Origin: Salipaludibacillus keqinensis
GTDB lineage: Bacteria; Bacillota; Bacilli; Bacillales; Salisediminibacteriaceae
Assembly (NCBI RefSeq): GCF_003226325.1
Contig: NZ_PDOD01000003.1
Location: forward strand, 552,005 to 616,004
Length of the DNA: 64,000 nucleotides
Direction: 5' to 3'
A program made the position numbers and the translations under genes. Position 1 is the first letter of the stretch. Every line of letters begins with the position of its first letter. The notes under the pieces were generated by a model. It made no database searches and was not told the origin of the DNA. It saw only the letters and a list, made by a program, of their open reading frames with translations. Below are positions 53,541 to 62,634 of the stretch, piece after piece.

Positions 53541-54209
53541 ATGATTTCACTAAAGAAGCAATTACAACGAATAGGTATGTTGCTTTTATTAACTACAGCT
53601 GTATTCACAACTTACACAACAATAACTAATGTAAGTATTGATCAATTAAAAGAATGGTGGACAGGAATTCCACTGACTGATTCTCAGGAGAAAGCTGAGC
53701 TTGATAATGATACTGCAACAGCCCTTAATATTGAACCTAACTTGTTTTCGTCCGAAGAAACGAAACCGGAAACAGTAGAAGAGGCTGTAGACTGGTCTGA
53801 ATATCCTTCAACCAATGTTTTGGCAACAGGGTATACTGCTGGGGTTGAATCAACGGGTAAATCAGAAGGTCATCCTCAATATGGCATTACTTTTTCAGGA
53901 GTAAAAGTAAAACGGGATCTTTATTCTACGATTGCTGCTGATCCTGATGTTTTCCCTATAGGGACAATTCTTTTTATCCCAGGATACGGGTATGGTGTTG
54001 TGGCGGACACCGGCTCGGCTATTAAAGGGGATAAAATTGATTTATATTATGAGACCGTGGATGAAGTGTATGAATTATGGGGTAAAAAAAATGTTGAAGT
54101 TTATGTAGTTGAAGAAGGAAATGGTCAAATTACTGAAGAAGATATCATCGAATTGAATGAAGCTGAAGAAGTTCAAAGTTTTAGAAATCAATATACTTCT
54201 GCTTCGTAA
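53541..54209 (+). CDS. yuiC: 3D-domain cell-wall protein YuiC
   Basis: A 222-residue protein with one N-terminal membrane/signal segment (~10-32), an acidic linker and a C-terminal 3D domain: [10 protein letters not shown], then [20 protein letters not shown] and [13 protein letters not shown], providing the three aspartates for which the domain is named. Domains of this MltA/Sps-like barrel cut peptidoglycan; YuiC of B. subtilis resembles resuscitation factors and is a muralytic enzyme. ATG 53541 follows GAGGGGTGTGAGAA. Confidence 0.92.
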   Translation: MISLKKQLQRIGMLLLLTTAVFTTYTTITNVSIDQLKEWWTGIPLTDSQEKAELDNDTATALNIEPNLFSSEETKPETVEEAVDWSEYPSTNVLATGYTAGVESTGKSEGHPQYGITFSGVKVKRDLYSTIAADPDVFPIGTILFIPGYGYGVVADTGSAIKGDKIDLYYETVDEVYELWGKKNVEVYVVEEGNGQITEEDIIELNEAEEVQSFRNQYTSAS

Positions 54210-54220
54210 TAGGACAAAAT

Positions 54221-54255
54221 AAAAAGTTGCTGACATCTATAGTCAGCAACTTTTT
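54221..54255. terminator. bidirectional terminator between yuiC and yuiD
   Basis: AAAAAGTTGCTGAC (54221-54234) and GTCAGCAACTTTTT (54242-54255) are exact reverse complements around seven bases. Confidence 0.92.
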
Positions 54256-54280
54256 ATATTTTTATTAAATAATGTGATTT

Positions 54281-54757
54281 TTACATAAACATGGCATGCA
54301 AGGCAAGAGCTAGAATAATTCCTAACAACCCTCCAAAAAATACTTCAATGGGCTGATGTCCAAGTAATTCTTTTAACTCTTTTCGTTTCTCTTGTTCTTT
54401 TTTTTCTTGCCAATGCTTCATTTCTGATACAGCTTTATTGAAATCAGTCACCAGTCGATTAATCACAGTTGCTTGCTCGCCGGCATGACGACGAACACCT
54501 GTTGCGTCAAACATGACGATAATTCCAAACACAGCAGATATAGCAAAAAATGGTGACTCCAACCCGTGTTCTAACGCAATGGCTGTAGAAAGGGCTGTAA
54601 CGGCAGCTGAATGTGAACTAGGCATACCACCTGTACTTGTGAGAAGAGTCCAGTCAAACTTCCTTGAAGCGACAAATTGCAAAGGTACTTTAATAAATTG
54701 GGCAAAACCGATGGAAAAAAGTGCTGCCCACAAAGGGAAATTTATAAATAATTCCAT
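54281..54757 (-). CDS. yuiD: divergent PAP2-family membrane protein YuiD
   Basis: A 158-residue membrane protein with about four segments and the DUF212/PAP2-like phosphatase residues KFDWTLLTSTGGMPSSHSA (~34-52), with conserved TGGMPSSH, and DATGVRRHAGEQA (~84-96). It may dephosphorylate a lipid phosphate. The ATG 54757 region has AAGGATC-type weak site. Convergent with yuiC in the B. subtilis order. Confidence 0.92.
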   Translation of the reverse strand: MELFINFPLWAALFSIGFAQFIKVPLQFVASRKFDWTLLTSTGGMPSSHSAAVTALSTAIALEHGLESPFFAISAVFGIIVMFDATGVRRHAGEQATVINRLVTDFNKAVSEMKHWQEKKEQEKRKELKELLGHQPIEVFFGGLLGIILALALHAMFM

Positions 54758-54976
54758 GTGTGGTCAAGATCCTTTCTGCATTAAACTTTGTAGTGAGTGA
54801 TCTGATCATGTACTATCAAATATATACATATTATCGGCCAGTCGAAAATAGTAGACCTTAAAGCCGAGAGTTTATAGGCGTATTCCTCATTATATCATAC
54901 TATTCCCCTACTCAGTATGAATGTAAACGAAGGGATTTAGCTTCATTTATCTATCGTTAGTAAAAGAGGTGAAAAG

Positions 54977-56401
54977 GTGATTCAATTCACGTCAGATTTG
55001 TTAAGTGATAATGAAAAGAAAGTACTTGTGATTGGAAAGTTTGCTGGAGGTAAAAAGAATCGAGATCTTTATCAGTGGATGGAAGAAGCGTTTGATGTCC
55101 CGGTATCTGACTGGCTGCAAACTTACCAACATTGGGGAAACGAAGGAGAGTGGCATTCCCTTCCTGTCTACAAAAAGGAGAGCTCCGTAAAATTTATTTA
55201 TGTCATTGGATTGGGAAGAGAGAAACATTCTTCAGCTACTGCCTATTTTAATGTAGGAAAAACATTGTCCCGACTGTCAAAACATGAGCGATTACATTAT
55301 ACGGCGGTTTACTGGCCAACGTTCATAAATGATCATTCTAAAGAGGTAGAGCTTGAGCTTTTTGAAGTAATGTTAAAAGGGTCTTACTCCTGTTTAGATG
55401 AAACATCTTGGCGTACAGAGATTTCATTTGTCCTAAATGAAGAAAGTGACGGCAAAGGTTTTCAAGAGCAACTTGCTGAAACTAGTTATTTATCTGAAAT
55501 GTTGAAAAAAAATCAGCAGCTATTAGAACTTCCTTACGAATTAATGGATGAAACGAAACTGTTAGAGGTCTTTAAGCGTTTATCATCTTATGAGAATGTC
55601 CACTCAGACATTTTTGATCATGAAGACTTGCATGCTTTAGGTATGGGGGGGATTCTCGCCTCTGCGGCAAAGACAAACACCTCGCCGTCGCTGGTGAAAC
55701 TTGATTATAATCCAGGTAAGTTGGAAAAAGATGGGGCCGGATTTTTTCTTATAGGAGCAGGAAGAATCACTAAAGAAGTCGAATATATTAGAAACAATCA
55801 AGGTCAAACTCAAAGGGTTTACACAGACAGAGTTGGTGCACTGCTTGCATTGTCAATCTTCGAACAGATTGCTAAAAAGAAACTTCCCATTAAATTATCG
55901 ATCTTATGTCCTCTAACGTTCGACAAATCTGCTGAAGCAATAGAAATGGTTCGATTAATGAATGAAGAAATCATTCAAAGTGAAGACTCAGTCGGTCAGC
56001 TGAAGATGAAATTATCTGATTGTGTGAGTTTTGCCAAACAGGAAAAAGCAGATACTGTGATCACTTTAGGAACGTTTCTGAAGGATTTACATTTTGAAAT
56101 AGGGGGGGGATATCAAATCGCATTGACGAACGATCCTAAACTTGAGTATCTCCGTATGAAATCAAATGATTCATTCGAACAGAAATGGTGGTTCCTCCCG
56201 TTTAAGCGAAATGGTCACCCTGTGGGAAGACAGTTAAAAGAAGTGGTAAGCTTAGGCGATACAGCAGGTCATATGACGTGGCTTCATATTGATGTATTCT
56301 ACACTAGATTGAACAAATCGAAAGATCCAAATCACTATCGATTGCAAGAGGAAGTTGACGTCATCTTAGCTAATTTGAACTGGATAAATCAAGGATATTA
56401 A
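54977..56401 (+). CDS. M17-type leucyl aminopeptidase homologue with degenerate active site (YuiE position)
   Basis: At 474 residues it has the length and two-domain layout of leucyl aminopeptidase; FIYVIGLGRE (~74-83) resembles the N-domain and the C-domain begins near residue 165. Yet the metal and catalytic motifs are broken. The GKGxTFDSGG block appears as IGAGRITKEVE (~260), without the metal Lys or Asp. NTDAEGRL appears as SEDSVGQL (~335), losing the Glu ligand and catalytic Arg. Only one Asp, in YTDRVGA (~281), seems retained. The frame is intact, so it is a pseudoenzyme rather than a pseudogene. Contains G7 and G8 runs (55645-55651, 56102-56109). GTG start after AGAGGTG. Confidence 0.7.
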   Translation: MIQFTSDLLSDNEKKVLVIGKFAGGKKNRDLYQWMEEAFDVPVSDWLQTYQHWGNEGEWHSLPVYKKESSVKFIYVIGLGREKHSSATAYFNVGKTLSRLSKHERLHYTAVYWPTFINDHSKEVELELFEVMLKGSYSCLDETSWRTEISFVLNEESDGKGFQEQLAETSYLSEMLKKNQQLLELPYELMDETKLLEVFKRLSSYENVHSDIFDHEDLHALGMGGILASAAKTNTSPSLVKLDYNPGKLEKDGAGFFLIGAGRITKEVEYIRNNQGQTQRVYTDRVGALLALSIFEQIAKKKLPIKLSILCPLTFDKSAEAIEMVRLMNEEIIQSEDSVGQLKMKLSDCVSFAKQEKADTVITLGTFLKDLHFEIGGGYQIALTNDPKLEYLRMKSNDSFEQKWWFLPFKRNGHPVGRQLKEVVSLGDTAGHMTWLHIDVFYTRLNKSKDPNHYRLQEEVDVILANLNWINQGY

Positions 56402-56946
56402 AGCCCAAGTATGTAAAAATACAAAATGAACCTCAAAATGAGTGTTTAAGTATTTAAAGATAAGGGAAATCGTAAAATAACTTGAAGTCTGTGAAAAATG
56501 CTTTAACTAAGAGTTGGTCGAAGGATAAAGCCATTGTAGTTAGGTGATATTATATTAAAGCATTAAATAAGTATATATTCGCTGATACGTATTCTTGCCG
56601 GTTTTGTGATAAAAGTAGGATTCCGATATGCTATTTAATAGCACAAAAGACGAAAAAATTGGTAATTTACTTTTCAGAAAAAGTTTTGTTGCGTCTTTAT
56701 GATTTCTTTTAAAAGCATTCTGATCTATTATGCCTATCTCACTATATCATTAATTACATGAGAGGGGAGGATTAAAAACAATTAAACTGAATGCAATTCA
56801 TTATTTTTACATTTTACTTCAATTGAAGAGATAGTTCATAGGTTTGTGTAATTCAGTTCATCTATCTCAGAGGGTTAAGTCCGACTACTAAAAACCGGAA
56901 ACTCAGTGTTAAGAGTTCGTATTCCGAACAAGGAGGAGTATGTACG
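56402..56946 (+). other. 545-bp gene-free region before the TRAP operon
   Basis: Very AT-rich with no credible open frame. It holds the perfect palindrome TGCTATT-T-AATAGCA at 56629-56643, a candidate operator, and ends in the strong AAGGAGG ribosome site (56931-56937) of dctQ. I see no clear terminator for the upstream gene and no regulator gene. Confidence 0.5.
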
Positions 56947-57480
56947 TTGAACGTACTTAGTCTATTTAAAAAAATAATCGGCTGGATTGATTACTTGCTC
57001 ATTAAGTTTGAGATACTTGTTCTTAGTTGGGCGATTATTATTATTTCCATTATGACATTTGGTAATGTTGTCGTTCGACAAATAACTGGCCGAAGTTGGG
57101 GCTTTGCTGCAGAAATAAGTGAGATTGCTATTATCATGGCAACATTCATGGGGATCAGTTATGCGGCAAGAAAAGGAAGACATATTAGTATGTCGGCATT
57201 TTTTGATATGGCGCCTAAAAAAGTGAAAAAAGCTTTATCCATCATTAATCCTCTTGTAACAGCGATCATTTTGTTTGTTTTATGTTATTACGCTTATGTG
57301 TACACTGCAGGTCAAACGAGAGTAACCTCTTCATTAGAAATTCCATATTGGGTCATGGTTATGTTCATGCCTATAGGATTTTTTCTAGGCGGAGTTCAGT
57401 TTTTGAGGAATATGTGGATCAATATTGTTAATAAAGAAGTTTATTTAGCACAAGAGAAAAAAGATTATGATGAACAATAA
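56947..57480 (+). CDS. dctQ: TRAP transporter small permease (DctQ family)
   Basis: A 177-residue membrane protein with four hydrophobic segments, the normal size for DctQ. The segment RQITGRSWGFAAEISEIAII (~40-59) is the family core. It pairs with DctM to form the channel moved by Na+. TTG 56947 is nine bases from AAGGAGG. First gene of a dctQ-dctM-dctP unit; the order with the binding protein last is less usual. Confidence 0.92.
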   Translation: MNVLSLFKKIIGWIDYLLIKFEILVLSWAIIIISIMTFGNVVVRQITGRSWGFAAEISEIAIIMATFMGISYAARKGRHISMSAFFDMAPKKVKKALSIINPLVTAIILFVLCYYAYVYTAGQTRVTSSLEIPYWVMVMFMPIGFFLGGVQFLRNMWINIVNKEVYLAQEKKDYDEQ

Positions 57481-57505
57481 AAATACGTAATGAAAGGATT
57501 TCATA

Positions 57506-58774
57506 ATGGAATGGATAATATTGGTAGCCATGGTGCTACTTTTGCTCATGGGCTTTCCTATGATGATTCCTCTGATTTCAGGGGCAATGATTTTAGTTTT
57601 TTTCTTCCTTGATAATATAGACCCTTATATCCTTATTCAGCAAATGAGGACAGGAATTGTTCCGTATTCCTTATTAGCTGTCCCTTTATTTATTTTTGCA
57701 GCTGATATCATGTCTACAGGAAAAACATCTAATCGCCTCGTAGATTTTGTAGGTTCCTTTGTTGGTCATATGCGTGGAGGATATGCCATCACGACTGCAG
57801 CGGCTTGTACGTTATTTGGTTCCATTTCCGGTTCCACTCAAGCGACGGTTGTAGCTGTAGGGACTCCGATGCGACAACGACTTCTAAAAATGGGTTACAA
57901 AGATTCCAGCGCCATCGCACTTATTATTAATGCTAGTGATATTGCGTTATTAATTCCTCCAAGTATTGGTATGATTATTTATGCCTTAGTGGCTGATGCT
58001 TCTGTAGGTGATCTGTTTATAGCGGGTATTGGACCTGGTCTACTAATATTCTTATTTTTTGCCGTCTATGCAGTTATTCATGCCAAGGTTCATAATATAC
58101 CACGTGTGGAAAAGGCGTCGTGGTCAGAACGATTCACATTTACTAGAAAGGCATTATTGCCACTTGGTTTTCCTGTCATTATCGTTGGCGGTATTTATAT
58201 GGGATATTTCACACCTACTGAGGCCGCTGGTGTATCCGTACTATATGCACTTATTCTAGAAGTTTTAGTTTTTAGGTCGATTAAAATCTTTCATTTACCG
58301 AAAATCGCCCTTTCAACCGGCCTGGTAACTTCCGCTGTGTTTATACTAGTGGCCGCTGGACAAGCCTTTTCGGTCGCTATTAACCGAGCAAGAATACCAC
58401 ATACATTAACTGATGCTGTATTAGGACCTGATCCATCAGCTTTAACTATATTGTTTATTGTTGCACTATTTTTCTTTATCGGTTGTATGTTTGTAGACCC
58501 AATTGTGGTTATTTTAATATTAACGCCAATTTTTGCACCAGTAGCAACTGCTGCAGGTGTAGACCCTGTTCATTTAGGCGTCGTCATTGTGTTCCAAGCT
58601 GCATTAGGATCGGCTACGCCTCCATTCGGGGTAGATATATTCACCGCAAGTGCGGTCTTTAATAAATCTTATTTAGACGTTATTAGAGGTACGCCTCCTT
58701 ACATCGTAATGTTAGTGATAGTAGCTATTTTAGTTATATTGTTTGAGGATATCTCTCTTTTCTTAATTAGATAG
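57506..58774 (+). CDS. dctM: TRAP transporter large permease (DctM family)
   Basis: A 422-residue protein with ~12 membrane segments that performs transport. Typical stretches are SGSTQATVVAVGTPMRQ (~112-128), INASDIALLIPPSIGMIIY and FTPTEAAGVSVLYALI near 235, then GSATPPFGVDIFTASAVF close to the end. ATG 57506 follows GAAAGGA, 25 bp after dctQ. Confidence 0.95.
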   Translation: MEWIILVAMVLLLLMGFPMMIPLISGAMILVFFFLDNIDPYILIQQMRTGIVPYSLLAVPLFIFAADIMSTGKTSNRLVDFVGSFVGHMRGGYAITTAAACTLFGSISGSTQATVVAVGTPMRQRLLKMGYKDSSAIALIINASDIALLIPPSIGMIIYALVADASVGDLFIAGIGPGLLIFLFFAVYAVIHAKVHNIPRVEKASWSERFTFTRKALLPLGFPVIIVGGIYMGYFTPTEAAGVSVLYALILEVLVFRSIKIFHLPKIALSTGLVTSAVFILVAAGQAFSVAINRARIPHTLTDAVLGPDPSALTILFIVALFFFIGCMFVDPIVVILILTPIFAPVATAAGVDPVHLGVVIVFQAALGSATPPFGVDIFTASAVFNKSYLDVIRGTPPYIVMLVIVAILVILFEDISLFLIR

Positions 58775-58831
58775 ATAAGGGGATTGAGGGTCATCCTTTA
58801 AATAAAAAAATCTTTGGGGGTAATATTAGAT

Positions 58832-59911
58832 ATGTTGAAGAAAAAAGGCTTATTAATTAGTGGAGCAGTGAGTTTAAGTTTGGTTTTAGCAGCTTGCGGC
58901 GGTAATAACGATGATAATGGTAATAACGGTAACAGTGCTGATGGTGGAGGAGACCCTGAATATCAGTGGGATTTCGTTACAGAGGAAATGCAAGGTGAAG
59001 TTCAATATGAATATGCTGCTGAATTCGCTGAGCGTCTTCAAGAGAAGTCAGATGGAAACATCGAAATGACTGTCTATGAATACGGTGGTTTAGGTGATGG
59101 GGTTGACCAAGCAGAACAACTGATGATGGGTTCTACTGAATTTGGTATCGTTTCTCCAGGTTTCACAGGAACAATGGTTGAAGAAGCTCAAATCTTTGCC
59201 TTACACTTCTTGTTCCCGGATGACATTGAATTAACTCAACAGATTTTAAATGAAAGTGAAGCTTTAAATGTAGAACTTCGAGAAAAGTATGAAGAGCATT
59301 CAATGACTCCTCTTGCTTATTGGACAGAAGGGGCTATGCAGTGGACTGGTAACCAACCACTTCGCACGCCAGAAGACTTTAATGGATTCCAAATTCGTGT
59401 ACAAAACTCACCATTAATCAACACTTCTTATGAAGCGTATGATGCGGATCCAACGCCTATGGACTGGGGAGAGTTGTACACAGGTTTAGACCAAGGTGTC
59501 GTTGACGGTCAAGAAAACCCTATTTTCTTTATTGAAAACGCTGGTTTTCATGAAGTTCAAGATCATATGACCATTTCAAATCACAACAACTACGTTGCCA
59601 TGACTGTAGTAAATACAGATTTCTATAATGAACTTCCTGAAGATGTTCAAGAAATGATCGATGAAACAATAGAAGAAATGCGTGAAGTAGGCTATGATCT
59701 ACAAGACGAGATGAACGAAGAGTTTTTAACAGTTATTGAAGAAGATACTGACAACCCGACGGAAGTTTATGAACTTTCTGAAGATGAGCGTGAAGCATTC
59801 CGAGAGTTAGCTTTACCAGTACGTGACTTCTTCCGTGAAAACAATGGAGAAGACGCAGGTAGAATTTTAGATATGCTTTTAGATGAAATTGATGAAGCGC
59901 AAGGTAACTAA
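58832..59911 (+). CDS. dctP: TRAP transporter substrate-binding lipoprotein (DctP family)
   Basis: A 359-residue lipoprotein: signal ending LVLAACGG, Gly/Asn/Asp-rich linker, then the DctP domain. The ligand-binding Arg is in FQIRVQNSPLI (~190); GVVDGQENPIFF is the family's GQEN element near 227. Many TRAP systems carry C4-dicarboxylates, sialic acid, ectoine or 2-oxo acids; this sequence alone does not choose. Its strong acidity is in line with a saline habitat. ATG 58832 follows GGGGGTAATATTAG; the upstream TTG 58814 includes the ribosome site. Confidence 0.93.
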   Translation: MLKKKGLLISGAVSLSLVLAACGGNNDDNGNNGNSADGGGDPEYQWDFVTEEMQGEVQYEYAAEFAERLQEKSDGNIEMTVYEYGGLGDGVDQAEQLMMGSTEFGIVSPGFTGTMVEEAQIFALHFLFPDDIELTQQILNESEALNVELREKYEEHSMTPLAYWTEGAMQWTGNQPLRTPEDFNGFQIRVQNSPLINTSYEAYDADPTPMDWGELYTGLDQGVVDGQENPIFFIENAGFHEVQDHMTISNHNNYVAMTVVNTDFYNELPEDVQEMIDETIEEMREVGYDLQDEMNEEFLTVIEEDTDNPTEVYELSEDEREAFRELALPVRDFFRENNGEDAGRILDMLLDEIDEAQGN

Positions 59912-59925
59912 TAGAGGTTATTGCA

Positions 59926-59954
59926 AAGCCAGGAGATTACTCCTGGCTTTTTTG
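59926..59954 (+). terminator. terminator of the TRAP operon
   Basis: AAAGCCAGGAG-atta-CTCCTGGCTTT, followed by Ts; a perfect 11-bp stem. Confidence 0.92.
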
Positions 59955-60171
59955 TTGCGTCAATTAGTGTTGGATGAATATTATGTGCATCTGTTTGTTT
60001 TTCTTTTCCTTACTTAATTAAAGATAAAGCAATCATAAATCGTCCTATTAAAAATCGTTAATGGCTTACGAATATCGTTGACACAAGTTTAAATAAATGA
60101 TAGATTAAATACTGTTTTCGTACATTAGAGTTTTATCACAATAAAGTATAATAATTAAAGGGGTTTGTAAA

Positions 60172-61515
60172 ATGAATGCTGTCATCTTAGCTGTATTAGT
60201 AATGATTGTCTTAAGTTTAATGCGTGTTCACGTTGTGATTGCTTTAATCGGTGGTGCCATGATAGGCGGGATAACCGCAGGGTTTTCGATCACTGAAACT
60301 GTGGAAATATTCACGAGTGGTTTAGGTGCAAACGCTAGTGTGGCATTAAGCTATGCGATGCTCGGAGCCTTTGCTGTGGCGATAAGCTATACAGGGTTAC
60401 CGAATCTATTAGTTAAATTCGCTATTAAAGTAGTAGGCAGAGAAGGAGAAGATCGAAAGAAAACGATGACCAAAGTGTTATTGCTATTTGTAATCGCCAT
60501 TGTGGCTTCATTTTCACAAAATTTAGTCCCGGTGCATATTGCTTTTATACCTATATTAATTCCTCCTTTATTAAAAGTGTTTAATGAGTTGGCGTTAGAT
60601 CGAAGAGCGGCTGCTACTGCTTTGACATTCGGGTTAAAGGCACCCTATATTCTTATTCCTGCAGGTTATGGACTCATCTTCCATGACATTGTAGTGACAA
60701 ATATGGAAGAAAACGGTATGTCAGTGAACATGGACATGGTACCGCAGGCGTTAATGATTCCTGTTTCCGGGATGGTTGTAGGGTTAATAATTGCCATTTT
60801 TATCAGTTACAAGAAAAGTCGGCGCTATGAAAATAGAGAATTTACCTCGAATGAAGAGGCGGCTACTTATCATTACACTCTTCCAGGCGTGGTTATTGGA
60901 ATCATTGCGATCTTAACTGTGCTTATCGCACAAATTCAAACAGATTCAATGGTATTTGGAGCCCTTACAGGCTTGATTATTTTATATGTTTATTTCGGTT
61001 ATCTTCATATAAAGAAAGAATTTAGTTTAAATCAATCAGAAGAGTTAATGACCGGCGGAATGAAAATGTTAGCTTTTATCGGATTTGTCATGATTACAGC
61101 CGGAGGATTTGCTGAGGTCATTAGAGAAACGGGTCATGTAGATTTACTCGTAGATTCTACATCTGGTTGGATCGGTAATAATCATGGCTTAGCTGCCATC
61201 GTCATGCTTATCATTGGATTATTTATCACAATGGGTATTGGATCTTCGTTTGCTACTATACCTATTATTGCAGCGATCTTTGTTCCGTTGGCCGCTGCGA
61301 TCGGTTTATCACCGATGGCTACGATTGCGTTAATAGGAACGGCGGGTGCTCTTGGGGATGCTGGTTCACCTGCATCGGATAGCACATTAGGTCCTACAGC
61401 TGGTTTAAATGCCGATGGACAACATAACCATATTTGGGATACTTGTGTACCTACCTTCTTGCATTTTAATATTCCACTAATTATTTTCGGTTGGTTAGCG
61501 GCTATGATTTTATAA
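60172..61515 (+). CDS. yuiF: Na+/H+ antiporter-family amino-acid transporter YuiF
   Basis: A 447-residue membrane protein with about 12 segments. It matches the YuiF group of the ion-transporter superfamily: SFSQNLVPVHIAFIPILIPP (~112-131), KAPYILIPAGYG, and GDAGSPASDSTLGPTAG (~398-414), where acidic and Ser residues handle ions. YuiF is described as an amino-acid or Na+/H+ carrier; the cargo is unsettled. ATG 60172 follows AAAGGGGTTTG. Confidence 0.9.
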   Translation: MNAVILAVLVMIVLSLMRVHVVIALIGGAMIGGITAGFSITETVEIFTSGLGANASVALSYAMLGAFAVAISYTGLPNLLVKFAIKVVGREGEDRKKTMTKVLLLFVIAIVASFSQNLVPVHIAFIPILIPPLLKVFNELALDRRAAATALTFGLKAPYILIPAGYGLIFHDIVVTNMEENGMSVNMDMVPQALMIPVSGMVVGLIIAIFISYKKSRRYENREFTSNEEAATYHYTLPGVVIGIIAILTVLIAQIQTDSMVFGALTGLIILYVYFGYLHIKKEFSLNQSEELMTGGMKMLAFIGFVMITAGGFAEVIRETGHVDLLVDSTSGWIGNNHGLAAIVMLIIGLFITMGIGSSFATIPIIAAIFVPLAAAIGLSPMATIALIGTAGALGDAGSPASDSTLGPTAGLNADGQHNHIWDTCVPTFLHFNIPLIIFGWLAAMIL

Positions 61516-61528
61516 AAGCGGATAGAAA

Positions 61529-61557
61529 AGAGTGAACGTATGGGCGTTCACTCTTTT
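61529..61557 (+). terminator. terminator after yuiF
   Basis: AAAGAGTGAACG and CGTTCACTCTTT around a four- to five-base loop, with a T tail. Confidence 0.88.
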
Positions 61558-61665
61558 TGTATTTCAATTATTTTCGTATGGGTCATTGTTTTTAAGTATT
61601 CAACTCTTAGGAGTAAGGGCGGTTATAGCAACTTTTTTTAAATTAAACTGATCAACACGCTTGTG

Positions 61666-62250
61666 TCACGACGCTTGGTTATACTGGGGGGTTCTAAAGA
61701 CGGCCTTCATTAATTGAGGTGCCAAAACAGCGGTAAATGTAGCTAAAATGAAGTCTTTGATAAAAAATGGAGTCATGCCAGCTACAATAGGAAAGAATTC
61801 AATTCCATCGAGTCCGAGAATAATGGAACTATGGAAATATAAATATGGAACACCTACCACATAATTGACTATTAGTCCTAAATAGCAGGCCTTGTAAAAA
61901 GTGATCAAATTATTTGGATTAGATTTTTCCATTAAAGTACCAGTGGCATAGGCAATGAGGATGAAAGATAATATGAAACCGAAAGTGGGAGAGGCAATCA
62001 CTTGAAAACCTCCAGTAAACCCAGCAAAAACTGGTACACCTATTAATCCAATGAAAAAGTAACCGATCATGGAAAAAGTACCTAATTTCTTACCCAGTAA
62101 TATCCCTGCTAAAATAGCGATAACTGTTTGAAAAGTTAATGGTACAGGACCTAAAGAGATAAATGCAGCCAAGTTTGCTCCAATTGCCATGAGGGCAATA
62201 AATATTGCTCCTTTTGTTAAATCCACCACTCGAAATTGATTGCTAGTCAT
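61666..62250 (-). CDS. bioY: biotin transporter substrate-binding subunit
   Basis: S-component of an ECF transporter (or independent carrier) for biotin. A 194-residue protein with six hydrophobic segments. Family marks: KGAIFIALMAIGANLAAF, PVPLTFQTVIAILAG (~31-45), and IGVPVFAGFTGGFQVIASPT near 70-89. I chose ATG 62250, ~8 bases from GAGGAG; ATG 62256 is too close. A BirA-like operator lies immediately upstream. In the yuiG position of B. subtilis. Confidence 0.95.
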   Translation of the reverse strand: MTSNQFRVVDLTKGAIFIALMAIGANLAAFISLGPVPLTFQTVIAILAGILLGKKLGTFSMIGYFFIGLIGVPVFAGFTGGFQVIASPTFGFILSFILIAYATGTLMEKSNPNNLITFYKACYLGLIVNYVVGVPYLYFHSSIILGLDGIEFFPIVAGMTPFFIKDFILATFTAVLAPQLMKAVFRTPQYNQAS

Positions 62251-62267
62251 GTTCATCTCTCCTCTGA

Positions 62268-62298
62268 TTGTAAACTAAAATAAAATACAAGTTAACAT
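62268..62298 (-). promoter_or_regulatory. BirA-like operator of bioY
   Basis: Half-sites TGTTAAC and GTTTACAA, read on the minus strand, are inverted and separated by 15 bases, the layout of the BirA operator (TTGTTAAC-N14-16-GTTAACAA) with one or two changes. It starts just downstream of the promoter -10, so biotin-loaded BirA would block transcription. Confidence 0.75.
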
Positions 62299-62299
62299 T

Positions 62300-62328
62300 A
62301 TCATAAGATCCTTTATTTCAATTGTCAA
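62300..62328 (-). promoter_or_regulatory. sigma-A promoter of bioY
   Basis: On the minus strand TTGACA (62328-62323), a 17-base spacer and TATGAT (62305-62300). Confidence 0.85.
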
Positions 62329-62380
62329 CGCAATGTTGAACCCCAGTTTTTAATTTGGCTTTTCAATCTTCACAGAGCGT

Positions 62381-62425
62381 TCATTTTCCGAGCTAGAAAA
62401 TGAAGATTATCGTGTTACGATAATC
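62381..62425. promoter_or_regulatory. two adjacent perfect inverted repeats
   Basis: TCATTTTC-N7-GAAAATGA (62381-62403) and, one base later, GATTATCGT-gtt-ACGATAATC (62405-62425). Neither is followed by a T run. They are candidate operators or paired hairpins in the divergent region between bioY and the orphan gene. I see nothing else in the remaining ~200 bp. Confidence 0.45.
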
Positions 62426-62634
62426 AATATATTCTTTTAGCTTCAATCCAAAGCTACCCTCAATATAAACACTAGTGTTGTGTTCCTTGAGGAGATAATG
62501 AGTAAGACTTTCCAAACTGCTAAAAAAAGATTAACTGTTTATTTGTTTGGAGAAGTTCTATTAATGAGTTCATTTTACTAAAACTACACATGTGAATATA
62601 TGAACATAATATAAAAGAGAGGAGGAGAATTCTT

